Source: an uncultured Eubacteriales bacterium (GTDB taxonomy: Bacteria > Bacillota > Clostridia > Oscillospirales > Oscillospiraceae). From it: DNA of 64,000 nt. The translations under genes were made by a program, and so were the position numbers. The notes beneath the pieces are model-generated. The model did no database searches. It saw only the letters and a list, made by a program, of their open reading frames with translations, and was not told the origin of the DNA. The number at the start of each line of letters is the position of its first letter. Position 1 is the stretch's first letter. The DNA lies in NCBI GenBank assembly GCA_900543625.1, contig UQSF01000008.1, positions 40,783-104,782 of the forward strand, written 5' to 3'. Below are positions 42,884 through 51,683 of the stretch, piece after piece.

Positions 42884-43762
42884 ATGGATTATCAGACGCA
42901 GTATCACGAATACAAGGCGCTTGCGGATGCGGCGCTCAATACGTACTTTACGGACACGAGCGTGTCCTATCACCGTCTGCTTGAGGCGATGCACTACAGC
43001 CTTTCCGTCGGTGGCAAGCGGCTGCGCCCGGTGCTTGTGCTCGCGTTTTGCGCTGCCTGCGGCGGAGACGTGCGCGCGGCGCTTCCGGTCGCGTGCGCGG
43101 TCGAGATGGTGCATACTTATTCGCTGATCCATGACGACCTGCCGTGCATGGACAATGACGATCTGCGCCGCGGCAAGCCGACCAACCACGTAGTGTTCGG
43201 CGAGTGCACGGCGACGCTTGCGGGCGACGCGCTGCAGGCGGAGGCGTTCCGCACGATCCTCTCGACGGAGCTGCCGGCAGAAATGCGCGCCGAGTGTGCA
43301 CGGCTTCTTGCCGAGGCTGCGGGTGAAAACGGTATCTGCGGCGGACAGCAGCTCGACATGGAGGGCGAAGGCAAGGCGCTCACGAAAGAGGAGCTGATGG
43401 ACATCAATGACCGCAAAACGTCGGCGATGATCTATGCCGCCTGTCTCATGGGCGTGACCTGCGGCGGCGGAAACGAGCAGCAGCGCGAGGCGGCGGCGAA
43501 ATATGCCAAGGCGCTCGGCCTGGCCTTCCAGATCCGCGACGATATGCTCGATGTCATCAGCACGGAGTCGGAGCTCGGCAAGCCTATCGGCTCGGACGCG
43601 CGCGAGGGGAAGAATACCTTCATGGCGCTCTACGGTCTTGAGCGTTGCGGCGTATATGTACATGAGCTGTCCGAACAGGCGGTAGCCGCTGTGGACGGCG
43701 CATTTGCAGACAGCGCGTTTTTGCAGCAGCTTGCCCGCTCGCTTGCAGACCGGAAAAACTGA
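42884..43762 (+). CDS. ispA: polyprenyl (farnesyl/geranyl) diphosphate synthase
   Basis: The 292-residue trans-prenyltransferase has a first Asp-rich motif LIHDDLPCMDNDDLRRGKPT and a second FQIRDDMLDV, with GGKRLRPVL upstream. It makes C15 diphosphate from IPP/DMAPP for undecaprenyl and quinone precursors. It lies in the conserved xseB-ispA-dxs order, directly before dxs of the MEP pathway, but a terminator separates the two. Confidence 0.95.
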   Translation: MDYQTQYHEYKALADAALNTYFTDTSVSYHRLLEAMHYSLSVGGKRLRPVLVLAFCAACGGDVRAALPVACAVEMVHTYSLIHDDLPCMDNDDLRRGKPTNHVVFGECTATLAGDALQAEAFRTILSTELPAEMRAECARLLAEAAGENGICGGQQLDMEGEGKALTKEELMDINDRKTSAMIYAACLMGVTCGGGNEQQREAAAKYAKALGLAFQIRDDMLDVISTESELGKPIGSDAREGKNTFMALYGLERCGVYVHELSEQAVAAVDGAFADSAFLQQLARSLADRKN

Positions 43763-43795
43763 ACCAGCGAAACACCGGCATCCGGTGAAAATACG

Positions 43796-43834
43796 AAAAG
43801 TGTCGGCTTACACTTGTAAAGTCCGGCACTTTTT
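43796..43834 (+). terminator. terminator after ispA
   Basis: An 11-bp stem AAAAGTGTCGG/CCGGCACTTTT (one G-T pair) with an internal TTACA/TGTAA helix is followed by T residues. A smaller ACCGG-CAT-CCGGT hairpin precedes it. Confidence 0.8.
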
Positions 43835-43842
43835 GTTATAGT
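43814..43842 (+). promoter_or_regulatory. possible promoter of dxs
   Basis: TTGTAA (43814-43819) and TATAGT (43837-43842) are 17 bp apart. The element overlaps the ispA terminator. Confidence 0.55.
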
Positions 43843-43881
43843 ATAGATTGTATTATTATACGATACGTGAGGTATTCTGTT

Positions 43882-45744
43882 TTGAGTATATTAGAGCGAA
43901 TCCATTCACCGGCTGACCTGAAGGCGCTGCCGGCGGGAGAAATTCCGGAGCTGTGTGCGGAACTTCGTTCTTTCCTGGTGCAAAGTCTCTCGAAAACCGG
44001 CGGACATCTCGCCTCGAACCTCGGCGCGGTGGAGCTTACGGTCGCAATCGACCGTGTCTACAATACCGAGCGCGACCGGCTCGTATTCGACGTCGGACAC
44101 CAGAGCTATGTGCACAAGCTCCTGACCGGGCGGCGCGAAGCGTTTTCGACGCTGCGGCAGTTCGGCGGCATCGCCGGCTTCCCGAAGCCGGACGAAAGTG
44201 TGCACGATGCATTCGTAGCAGGCCATGCCTCCACGTCGATCTCCGTTGCGCTGGGTATGGCGCGGGCGCGCACGCTCATGGGGAAGAATTATGACGTCAT
44301 TGCTCTCATCGGTGACGGTGCGCTGACAGGCGGCTTGGCCTACGAGGGGCTGTCGGACGCCGGGCAGAGCGGTGAGCCTATGGTCATCGTGCTCAATGAC
44401 AACGGCATGTCGATCAACAAAAACGTCGGCGGCATGGCAACGCTTCTGTCGAAGCAGCGTGTCAAGCCGGGGTATCTGCATTTTAAGCGGTTTTATCGCA
44501 GCACTGTCGGAAAAGCGCCCGGACTTTATCGGGTATTGCATCACATCAAGGAGCATGTGAAAGATCTTGTCCTGCCGAACAATATGTTTGACGACATGGG
44601 CTTTTATTACATCGGCCCTGTCGACGGGCACGATGAGCCGCAGCTGGAAAAAATGCTGCGCTGGGCGCGCGACCTGCGTCAGCCGGTGCTGCTGCACGTG
44701 GTGACGCAAAAGGGCAGGGGCATCTCGTATACCGAGCAAGCGCCGGAAAAATACCACGGCGTCAGCTCGTTCGACCCTGTGACCGGCGCGCTGCCTGCGC
44801 CGAAGCCGGATTTTTCGCACGTGTTCGGTCAGACGCTTTCGCAGCTGGCGGACGAAGATCCGACCGTCGTCGCCATCACGGCGGCCATGCTGACCGGAAC
44901 AGGGCTGGAGACGTTTGCCAAGGCGCATCCCGAGCGTCTGTATGACGTCGGCATCGCCGAGGGACACGCCATCACGATGGCTAGCGGCATGGCAAAGCAG
45001 GGACTCAGGCCGGTCGCAGCGATCTACTCGAGTTTTTTGCAGCGTGCGTATGATATGCTCATCCATGACACATCGCTGCAGCGGCTGCACCTTGTGCTTG
45101 GCGTTGACCGCGCCGGTATCGTCGGCAACGACGGAGATACGCACAACGGCTGCTTTGATATCAGTTATCTGAGCTCCGTGCCGTATATGCGCATCCTCTG
45201 CCCGGCGAGCTTTGCCGAGCTGCGCGCCATGCTGCGCAAGGCGGTCACGGAGCTGGAGGGACCGGTCGCCGTGCGCTATCCGCGCGGCGGAGAGGGCGCA
45301 TATCAGGCGTGCTCACTGGAGCCGGTCACGGTTTTGCGCGAGGGCAGCGACCTGACACTGCTGACCTATGGCATCGTCATCAACGATGTCCTGCAGGCGG
45401 CGCAGCTGCTTGCGCAGCAGGGAATCTCTGCAGAGGTCGTGAAGCTTGCGCAGGTCGCGCCGCTGGAAGCTGCCCCAGTGCTTGCATCGCTGCAAAAGAC
45501 AGGGCGGCTGCTGGCGGTCGAGGATGTGTGCGCTGCCAACTGCATCGGTGAACAGGTATTGTCCGCAGCGGAGCAGGCAGGGCTGCCAATGAAAGCGGCC
45601 CGGCTGCTGAATCTCGGCAGCGGCATCATCCCGCACGGCGCACCGGATGTACTCAAAACGGCGTATGGCCTGGACGCGCAGGCCATTGCAGCCGCTGCAC
45701 AGGCACTGTGCGCAAATGACAGAGAGAAGGGGAACGGCGCATGA
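43882..45744 (+). CDS. dxs: 1-deoxy-D-xylulose-5-phosphate synthase
   Basis: The 620-residue thiamine-dependent enzyme is the first step of the MEP isoprenoid pathway. Seen are KTGGHLASNLGAVELT, the thiamine-binding GDGALTGGLAYEGL-ILNDN-like region, and the transketolase C-terminal segments GIAEGHAITMASGMA and RYPRGGEGA. The start is read as TTG at 43882 (MSILERIHSP, as in homologues) because GTGAGG at 43867-43872 then acts as its ribosome-binding site. A GTG 5 codons upstream would lack one. It overlaps tlyA (ATGA). Confidence 0.95.
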   Translation: MSILERIHSPADLKALPAGEIPELCAELRSFLVQSLSKTGGHLASNLGAVELTVAIDRVYNTERDRLVFDVGHQSYVHKLLTGRREAFSTLRQFGGIAGFPKPDESVHDAFVAGHASTSISVALGMARARTLMGKNYDVIALIGDGALTGGLAYEGLSDAGQSGEPMVIVLNDNGMSINKNVGGMATLLSKQRVKPGYLHFKRFYRSTVGKAPGLYRVLHHIKEHVKDLVLPNNMFDDMGFYYIGPVDGHDEPQLEKMLRWARDLRQPVLLHVVTQKGRGISYTEQAPEKYHGVSSFDPVTGALPAPKPDFSHVFGQTLSQLADEDPTVVAITAAMLTGTGLETFAKAHPERLYDVGIAEGHAITMASGMAKQGLRPVAAIYSSFLQRAYDMLIHDTSLQRLHLVLGVDRAGIVGNDGDTHNGCFDISYLSSVPYMRILCPASFAELRAMLRKAVTELEGPVAVRYPRGGEGAYQACSLEPVTVLREGSDLTLLTYGIVINDVLQAAQLLAQQGISAEVVKLAQVAPLEAAPVLASLQKTGRLLAVEDVCAANCIGEQVLSAAEQAGLPMKAARLLNLGSGIIPHGAPDVLKTAYGLDAQAIAAAAQALCANDREKGNGA

Positions 45745-46559
45745 AGAAGGTACGACTCGACCAGCTCGTCTTCGATCAGGGGCTGAGCGAGAGCCGCGAA
45801 CGCGCGAAGGCGATCATTATGAGCGGTGTTGTCTATGTCAACGGCCAGCGCGCGGACAAGCCGGGCGCGCAGGTCGCGCCGGATGCGAACATTGAGGTGC
45901 GCGGCAACACGCTGCCTTATGTCAGCCGCGGCGGTTTTAAGCTGGAAAAGGCGCTCAAGGTCTTTCCCATTGACCCGACCGGTCTGACGTGCATCGACTG
46001 CGGCGCTTCTACCGGCGGTTTTACGGATGTGCTGCTGAAAAACGGTGCCGCGAAGGTCTACGCCGTCGACGTCGGTTACGGTCAGCTCGCATGGAGCTTG
46101 AGAAACGATGCGCGCGTCATCTCCATGGAGCGCACGAACGTGCGCTATATCACCGCCGAGCAGATCCCCGAACCGCTGGATCTTGCGGTCATGGATCTGT
46201 CCTTTATCTCTGTAAAACTGATCTTGCCGGCGGTCTGCCCGCTGCTCAAGGATGACGCAGAGGTCGTGTGCCTCATCAAGCCGCAGTTTGAAGCCGGGCG
46301 CGAAGAGGTCGGCAAAAAGGGCGTTGTCCGCGATCCGAAGGTACATCTTGAGGTGCTGGAGAGTTTTCTGGCGTTTGTTCCCGGTGCGGGCTACACCGTC
46401 ATGGGACTGGATTATTCGCCCATTAAGGGACCCGAGGGCAACATCGAGTACCTCGGCTACCTGCGCAAGGGCAGCCATGACGCGCCGCAGCTCGACCCGG
46501 CTGCCGTTGTTGCACAGTCGCACGGTGCGCTGGCGCACGGAAAAGAGAGCGGCGTATGA
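45741..46559 (+). CDS. tlyA: TlyA family rRNA 2'-O-methyltransferase
   Basis: The 272-residue product has an N-terminal S4 RNA-binding domain (RLDQLVFDQGLSESRERAKAI) followed by a FtsJ-like methyltransferase domain with DCGASTGGFTDVLLKNGAAKVYAVDVG and the MDLSFISVKLILP segment. TlyA methylates 16S and 23S rRNA. It overlaps dxs and nadK, in the order usual for Firmicutes. Confidence 0.95.
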   Translation: MKKVRLDQLVFDQGLSESRERAKAIIMSGVVYVNGQRADKPGAQVAPDANIEVRGNTLPYVSRGGFKLEKALKVFPIDPTGLTCIDCGASTGGFTDVLLKNGAAKVYAVDVGYGQLAWSLRNDARVISMERTNVRYITAEQIPEPLDLAVMDLSFISVKLILPAVCPLLKDDAEVVCLIKPQFEAGREEVGKKGVVRDPKVHLEVLESFLAFVPGAGYTVMGLDYSPIKGPEGNIEYLGYLRKGSHDAPQLDPAAVVAQSHGALAHGKESGV

Positions 46560-47413
46560 ATCATATTGTCATAGCGGCCAATCCATATCGTGATATTGGC
46601 CTGCAAAAAGCGGTGGCGGTTTACCGGATGCTCACAGAGCACGGCCATCGGGCAGTCATTGCCCCGGTGTTTTCACCGAAGGCGTATTTGCCGGACGACA
46701 TTTCGCCGCAGCCGCTCGCGGAGGCGGCGCAGGACGCGGGACTCATCATCGTCATGGGCGGCGATGGGACGATCCTGCACGTTGCAGCCCAGGTGCGCGA
46801 CCATCCGATACCGATCATCGGCGTGAATTTCGGCGGCAAGGGCTTTTTGGCCGGTCTGGAGGACGACGAGCTGGATATCCTGCTCGAGATCGCGGACGGA
46901 CAGTATACGATCAGCCGCCGTATGATGCTGGATGTGGAGCTTGTGCGCAACGATCGGGTCATCTGTGCGCAATCCGTGCTCAACGACGTGGTCATCCACG
47001 GCGGGCACGTGGACTGCATCGGCATCACGGCATACGGCGACGGCGTGCCGATCACACGCTTTCACGGTGACGGTATCATTGTCGCCACGCCGACCGGCTC
47101 TACGGCTTACTCCATGTCGGCGGGCGGACCGCTCGTCGAACCGGAAAACGAAAACATCATCATGACGCCTATCTGCGCGCACAGTCTGGCCGGAAAGTCC
47201 TTTGTGCTCGCACCCGGCCGGCAGATCACGATCGTGCCGGACCGAATACATGACCGGCCGGCCATTCTTGTGGCAGACGGCGGAGACGGCATCGCGCTCA
47301 TTCGCGGCGACCATATCCGTATCCGCCGTTCGGAGAATTATACGCTGCTGGCAGATACCGGTATCCGCAGCTTTTATGAGACGGCTTTTGCAAAGCTGAC
47401 AGACAGACTGTAA
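46556..47413 (+). CDS. nadK: NAD kinase
   Basis: The 285-residue product has IIVMGGDGTILHVA (the GGDGT phosphate-donor motif), GVNFGGKGFLAGLE, and TPTGSTAYSMSAGGP with PICAHSLAGKSFVL. It makes NADP from NAD and ATP or polyphosphate. It overlaps tlyA by 4 bp and is followed at 11 bp by argR. Confidence 0.96.
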   Translation: MNHIVIAANPYRDIGLQKAVAVYRMLTEHGHRAVIAPVFSPKAYLPDDISPQPLAEAAQDAGLIIVMGGDGTILHVAAQVRDHPIPIIGVNFGGKGFLAGLEDDELDILLEIADGQYTISRRMMLDVELVRNDRVICAQSVLNDVVIHGGHVDCIGITAYGDGVPITRFHGDGIIVATPTGSTAYSMSAGGPLVEPENENIIMTPICAHSLAGKSFVLAPGRQITIVPDRIHDRPAILVADGGDGIALIRGDHIRIRRSENYTLLADTGIRSFYETAFAKLTDRL

Positions 47414-47424
47414 GGAGGGACGAC

Positions 47425-47874
47425 GTGAAATCCACCAGACAAAACATTATTCTTCAGATCATCTCTGAGCAGGAGATCGAGACGCAAAATCAGCTCATGG
47501 ACGTACTGGCGCAGCACGGCGTTTCGAGTACTCAGGCGACGCTGTCGCGCGACATCAAGGAGCTGCACCTGACCAAAACGCTCTCGCCGAGCGGGAAATA
47601 TCGCTACTCCGCGCCGGCTGCGGATGAATTTCCCGGCTATGATGAGCGCCTGAAAAAGATTTTCCGTGAATGTGTAACGTCCTATGCCGAGGCACAGAAC
47701 ATCATCGTCATCAAGACCCTTCCCGGACTGGCCTCCGCCGCGTGCGCCGCGCTCGACAGCATGCACATAGAGACCCTTGTCGGCACGCTCGCGGGCGATG
47801 ACACGGCATTTTTGCTCATGAAGGACAACACATCCGCCGATGAACTTTTCCAAGAGATCGAAAAGCTGCTTTGA
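47425..47874 (+). CDS. argR: arginine repressor ArgR
   Basis: The 149-residue product starts at GTG after AAGGAGG. The N-terminal winged helix has QEIETQNQLMDVLAQHG and VSSTQATLSRDIKELHL. The C-terminal hexamerisation/arginine-binding domain has GLASAACAALDSM and GTLAGDDTAFLLM. It controls arginine metabolism, probably elsewhere in the genome, because no arg genes are here. argR-recN linkage is conserved in Firmicutes. Confidence 0.95.
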   Translation: MKSTRQNIILQIISEQEIETQNQLMDVLAQHGVSSTQATLSRDIKELHLTKTLSPSGKYRYSAPAADEFPGYDERLKKIFRECVTSYAEAQNIIVIKTLPGLASAACAALDSMHIETLVGTLAGDDTAFLLMKDNTSADELFQEIEKLL

Positions 47875-47897
47875 CGTGCCGCGGGAGGTGAAGCGCT

Positions 47898-49598
47898 TTG
47901 CTGCGAGAATTGCATATTGAAAATGTCGCGGTTATTGAACGTGCCGATCTTGAGCTCGGGCCCGGCCTGAACATTCTGACCGGCGAGACCGGTGCGGGCA
48001 AATCTATCCTCGTGGACGCCATGCACGCGATCCTTGGCTCGCGCGCCTCGCGTGAACTTGTGCGAACGGGCGCGGAAAAAGCGGTTGTTTGCGCGACGTT
48101 TGACCCTGAGCCGTGCAGGGCGTGGTGTGACGAAAACGAGATCGAATGCGACGATGAGCTCATCATCCGCCGCCAGATCACTGCGGAGGGCAAAACATCC
48201 TGCCGTGTCTGCGGCGTTCCGGTCACGACGGCGCAGCTGCGCGACCTGGGCGCGCTGCTGCTGGACATCCACGGCCAAAACGACGGGCGGCATCTGCTTG
48301 ACGAGCGGGAGCACCTGCGAAGTCTGGACAAATTCGGGCGCTTAGAGCTGGAACTCGCGCGCTATCAGGCGCAGTATCAGGCGTATCAGGCACTCTGCAA
48401 GGAACGCGACACGCTCTCGGCCTACGAAAACGAAAAAGAACTGCTGACCGACAGTCTGAGCCGTCAGCTGGAGGAATTGGAGCATGCCCAGCTCAAGGCC
48501 GGGGAAGAGGCGGAGCTCGCCGAGCGCAGCGACCTGCTGCGCAACTTCGAAAAGCTCTCTGAGGCTGTCGATCTAGCTTATGATCTGCTGGCCGGCCGAG
48601 ACGATTCCGCATCTGCGCTGGCAGGCGAGGCACTGTCGGAGGTCGAGCGGGCGGCAAACTACGCGGGCGAACTCGCGGCGCTTCCGGAGGTGGTCAAGGG
48701 AGCGGTGTTCACGCTGCAGGATGCAGCGGAAACTTTGCGCGATTTTCGTGACGGGCTGGATTTTTCCGATGAGGAATTTGACCGCATCGAGTCGCGGCTG
48801 TCCCTGCTGCGGCGATTGGAGCGAAAATATAACACTGACGAGGCAGGGCTGATCGATCTGCTCGATTCTGTCCGCAAACGTCTTGATCAGATCGAATATG
48901 CCGGCGATCGGCTGCAAAAGCTGGAGACATTGATCGCAAAGCAGGCACAGCAGACGCTTGCCGCGGCAACGGAGCTGACGCATAAGCGTACGGAGGCCGC
49001 CGCCGCGCTCGAGCGGCAGGTTGAGTGTGAGCTGCGCGAGCTGTCCATGCCGTCCGTGCGCTTTCACGTGGAGATCACACCGCTCGGCGGTACGCCCGGA
49101 TTTCAGAGTACAGGCGCGGACAATGTGCGTTTTTTGATCTCGGCGAATGCCGGAGAGGCGCTTGGGCGCATCAGTAAGATTGCTTCCGGCGGTGAGCTCT
49201 CGCGCATCATGCTGGCGCTCAAAAACGTGTTCGCTGAACGCGATGACGTGCCCTCTATGGTCTTTGACGAGGTGGATGCCGGTGTTTCCGGCGTGGCTGC
49301 TCAGCGTGTCGGTGAAAAGCTCGGCAAGCTCTCTATGGCCAAGCAGGTCATCTGTATCACGCATCTGCCGCAGATCGCGGCTATGGCCGATCAGCATTAC
49401 CTGATCGAAAAACGCGAGCAGGACGGACGTACCCGCACGACGGTGCAGCTGCTCGACAGTGACGGCCGTCAGCGAGAGATCGCGCGGCTCTACGGCGGCG
49501 AGCATATCACGTTGCTGACGCTTGCCAGCGCGGCTGAGCAGCTTGCTTCTGCCGCTGCCTATAAACAATCCATTGAGAAAGGTGATAAACAATCATGA
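47898..49598 (+). CDS. recN: DNA repair protein RecN
   Basis: The 566-residue SMC-like ATPase for double-strand break repair has Walker A TGETGAGKSILVDA, a central coiled coil (about 150-370), an LSRIM signature in IASGGELSRIMLALK and Walker B MVFDEVDAGVSG. The start is TTG at 47898, after GGGAGGTG, giving the family N-terminus LRELHIENVAVI. The last four bases overlap the next gene. Confidence 0.96.
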   Translation: MLRELHIENVAVIERADLELGPGLNILTGETGAGKSILVDAMHAILGSRASRELVRTGAEKAVVCATFDPEPCRAWCDENEIECDDELIIRRQITAEGKTSCRVCGVPVTTAQLRDLGALLLDIHGQNDGRHLLDEREHLRSLDKFGRLELELARYQAQYQAYQALCKERDTLSAYENEKELLTDSLSRQLEELEHAQLKAGEEAELAERSDLLRNFEKLSEAVDLAYDLLAGRDDSASALAGEALSEVERAANYAGELAALPEVVKGAVFTLQDAAETLRDFRDGLDFSDEEFDRIESRLSLLRRLERKYNTDEAGLIDLLDSVRKRLDQIEYAGDRLQKLETLIAKQAQQTLAAATELTHKRTEAAAALERQVECELRELSMPSVRFHVEITPLGGTPGFQSTGADNVRFLISANAGEALGRISKIASGGELSRIMLALKNVFAERDDVPSMVFDEVDAGVSGVAAQRVGEKLGKLSMAKQVICITHLPQIAAMADQHYLIEKREQDGRTRTTVQLLDSDGRQREIARLYGGEHITLLTLASAAEQLASAAAYKQSIEKGDKQS

Positions 49599-49978
49599 AC
49601 ATCCAAGAAACTGCCGTTGCATATCACACGAACGGCTGCAACTGTGCGCAGAGCGTGCTGATGGCGCTGCAAAACGAAACGGGACTGGATGAAGATACCT
49701 CCCGGCGTGTTGCGACCGGTTTTGGCGGCGGTGTGCGCTGCGGTGAGATCTGCGGCAGCATCTCCGGAGCAGTGATGGCGTTCGGACTCGCCGCCGATCA
49801 GGTAACTGCCACGGCTATGACCAAGCAAATGACGCAGAGCTTCCGCGAGGAGTTTGGCTGCCTGCGTTGTCAGGAGCTTGTGGCGAAAAACGGCGGCAAG
49901 GGTCACTGTGCCCATATGATCGCATGGGGTGCTCAGCGCGCTGAGGAAATCCTTGCTGAGAACAAGGTCAAAGAATGA
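49595..49978 (+). CDS. C_GCAxxG_C_C family protein
   Basis: The 127-residue redox or metal-binding-type protein is named for its cysteine pattern. The motif NGCNCAQSVLMAL is followed by VRCGEICGSISGAVMAFGL, FGCLRCQEL and GHCAHMI. The function of the family is not established. Members often act near molybdenum or redox enzymes. The ATGA overlap with recN suggests co-translation. Confidence 0.9.
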   Translation: MNIQETAVAYHTNGCNCAQSVLMALQNETGLDEDTSRRVATGFGGGVRCGEICGSISGAVMAFGLAADQVTATAMTKQMTQSFREEFGCLRCQELVAKNGGKGHCAHMIAWGAQRAEEILAENKVKE

Positions 49979-49999
49979 CATGTATGAGGAGATAAGAAG

Positions 50000-51205
50000 A
50001 TGACACTGTATGATGAACTGATCGCCCGCGGCCTGATCGCGCAGGTGACCAACGAGGAAGAAATCAAAAACATGATCAACAACGGCAAAGCCACGTTTTA
50101 CATTGGCTTTGACTGCACGGCGGATTCGCTGCACGTTGGTCACTTTATGGCGCTGTGCCTGATGAAGCGCCTGCAGATGGCCGGGAACAAGCCCATCGCC
50201 CTCATCGGCGACGGTACGACGCTCATCGGCGACCCCTCCGGCCGCACCGATATGCGCCAGATGCTTACTGAGGAGACCATCAAGCACAATGCCGAGTGCT
50301 TCAAGCGTCAGATGGAGCGCTTCATTGACTTCTCGGACGGCAAGGCGCTCATGCTCTACAATTCCGAGTGGCTCAAGCCGCTCAACTACATTGAGCTCCT
50401 GCGCGAGGTCGGAGCATGCTTCTCTGTGAACAACATGCTGCGTGCTGAGTGCTACAAGCAGCGCATGGAAAAGGGCCTGAGCTTCCTGGAGTTCAACTAC
50501 ATGATCATGCAGAGCTACGATTTCTACTACATGTTCCAGCACTACGGCTGCAACATGCAGTTCGGCGGCAACGACCAGTGGTCGAACATGCTCGGCGGTA
50601 CGGAGCTCATCCGCCGTAAGCTCGGCAAGGATGCACACGCTATGACGATTACGCTCCTGCTCAATTCCGAGGGCAAGAAGATGGGCAAGACCGCCAAGGG
50701 CGCCGTCTGGCTCGACCCGAATAAGACCAGCCCCTTTGAGTTCTACCAGTACTGGCGCAACGTTGACGATGCCGATGTGCTCAAGTGCATCCGTATGCTG
50801 ACATTCCTGCCGCTCGAGGAGATCGACAAGATGGACGGTTGGCAGGGTGAGCAGCTCAACAAGGCGAAGGAGATCCTTGCCTACGAGCTCACGAAGATGG
50901 TGCACGGCGAGGAAGAAGCCGACAAGGCGCAGGCCGCTGCCAAGGCTGTGTTCGGCGGCTCCGGCGAGGGCGTTCCGACGGTGGAGATCACGAAAGAAGA
51001 CGGCAATGACATCCTCAGCCTGCTCGTCAAGAGCGGTCTGTGTGCATCTAAGTCCGATGCGCGCCGCAATGTGCAGCAGGGCGGCGTGACTGCTAACGAC
51101 AGCAAGGTCACCGATATTGCCAAGACCTTTACCGAGGCAGAGCTGAGGGACGGCGTTGTGCTCAAACGCGGCAAGAAGAATTTCCGTAAGATGCTGCTGA
51201 AGTAA
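50000..51205 (+). CDS. tyrS: tyrosyl-tRNA synthetase
   Basis: The 401-residue class I synthetase has FYIGFDCTADSLHVGHFMAL (HIGH motif), IGDGTTLIGDPSG, NDQWSNMLGG and KMGKTAKGAVWLD as the KMSKS equivalent. A C-terminal S4 domain is seen (CASKSDARRNVQQGGVTAND). AGGAG precedes the ATG. Only 22 bp separate it from the previous gene, so no T-box leader is present. Confidence 0.97.
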   Translation: MTLYDELIARGLIAQVTNEEEIKNMINNGKATFYIGFDCTADSLHVGHFMALCLMKRLQMAGNKPIALIGDGTTLIGDPSGRTDMRQMLTEETIKHNAECFKRQMERFIDFSDGKALMLYNSEWLKPLNYIELLREVGACFSVNNMLRAECYKQRMEKGLSFLEFNYMIMQSYDFYYMFQHYGCNMQFGGNDQWSNMLGGTELIRRKLGKDAHAMTITLLLNSEGKKMGKTAKGAVWLDPNKTSPFEFYQYWRNVDDADVLKCIRMLTFLPLEEIDKMDGWQGEQLNKAKEILAYELTKMVHGEEEADKAQAAAKAVFGGSGEGVPTVEITKEDGNDILSLLVKSGLCASKSDARRNVQQGGVTANDSKVTDIAKTFTEAELRDGVVLKRGKKNFRKMLLK

Positions 51206-51227
51206 CCAAATATCCGACAGATTGATC

Positions 51228-51257
51228 GTGCCCCGCCGTTTCTGGCGGGGCACTTTT
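51228..51257 (+). terminator. rho-independent terminator after tyrS
   Basis: The 10-bp stem GTGCCCCGCC/GGCGGGGCAC with a 6-nt loop is followed by TTTTGTT. Confidence 0.95.
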
Positions 51258-51296
51258 GTTAACGTTGCCGAAATGTGTAAATTTTTATCCGAACAC

Positions 51297-51325
51297 TTGA
51301 AAAAAACTGATTAGAGTGGTATAAC
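51297..51325 (+). promoter_or_regulatory. promoter of the DUF6110/P-type ATPase operon
   Basis: TTGAAA (51297-51302) and TATAAC (51320-51325) are 17 bp apart. Confidence 0.8.
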
Positions 51326-51337
51326 TTGAAATTGAAA

Positions 51338-51353
51338 GTTAGCTGCATCTAAC
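51338..51353. promoter_or_regulatory. metal-repressor-type operator palindrome
   Basis: GTTAG-CTGCAT-CTAAC is a 16-bp near-perfect palindrome 12 bp after the -10 box, followed 14 bp later by a further GCTAAC half-site (51368-51373). GTTAG/CTAAC half-sites recall DtxR-family (iron/manganese) operators, though the spacing is not the classical one. The regulator is not encoded nearby. Confidence 0.6.
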
Positions 51354-51417
51354 AGAAATTTGAGTAAGCTAACCAGACCGCAATTCTGCGGATCTAATAA
51401 CATGGAGGTAAATCGTT

Positions 51418-51681
51418 ATGAGCATGGAAAAATTGGGAGCATTTGTTGGCGGTGCGCTGTTTGCAACAGTCGGTGCAAAGATTCTCGCAAGTAAAGATGC
51501 CCAGAAGGTATACGTTTATACGACGGCTGCGGCCCTGCGTGAAAAGGATGATGTCATGGCGGTTGTAACGAACGTCAAGGAGCTCGCAGGTGACGTTTTG
51601 GCCGGTGCAAAGGCATTCAACGAAAAGCGCGCGGCCGAACAGGCCGAGGTCATTGAGGATACGGCGGAGAAGGCTGAGTAA
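51418..51681 (+). CDS. DUF6110-like small protein, candidate FezA-type partner
   Basis: The 87-residue protein follows GGAGGT. Residues 5-24 (KLGAFVGGALFATVGAKILA) are a Gly/Ala-rich hydrophobic helix. The rest is an Ala/Glu/Lys-rich amphipathic helix with VTNVKELAGDVLAGAKAFNEK. It resembles the DUF6110 family of small proteins found beside P1B-type ATPases in Clostridia. It lies 2 bp upstream of such an ATPase and shares its promoter, so a role as accessory or membrane-shaping partner is likely. The family name is from memory of pattern and context. Confidence 0.65.
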   Translation: MSMEKLGAFVGGALFATVGAKILASKDAQKVYVYTTAAALREKDDVMAVVTNVKELAGDVLAGAKAFNEKRAAEQAEVIEDTAEKAE

Positions 51682-51683
51682 GC

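Noticed and set aside
43867..43881. GTG at 43867 as the dxs start
   Set aside because: Its GTGAGG is better explained as the ribosome-binding site for the TTG at 43882, which gives the usual Dxs N-terminus.
49979..49999. T-box riboswitch upstream of tyrS
   Set aside because: Only 22 bp separate tyrS from the preceding gene, too little for a T-box leader.
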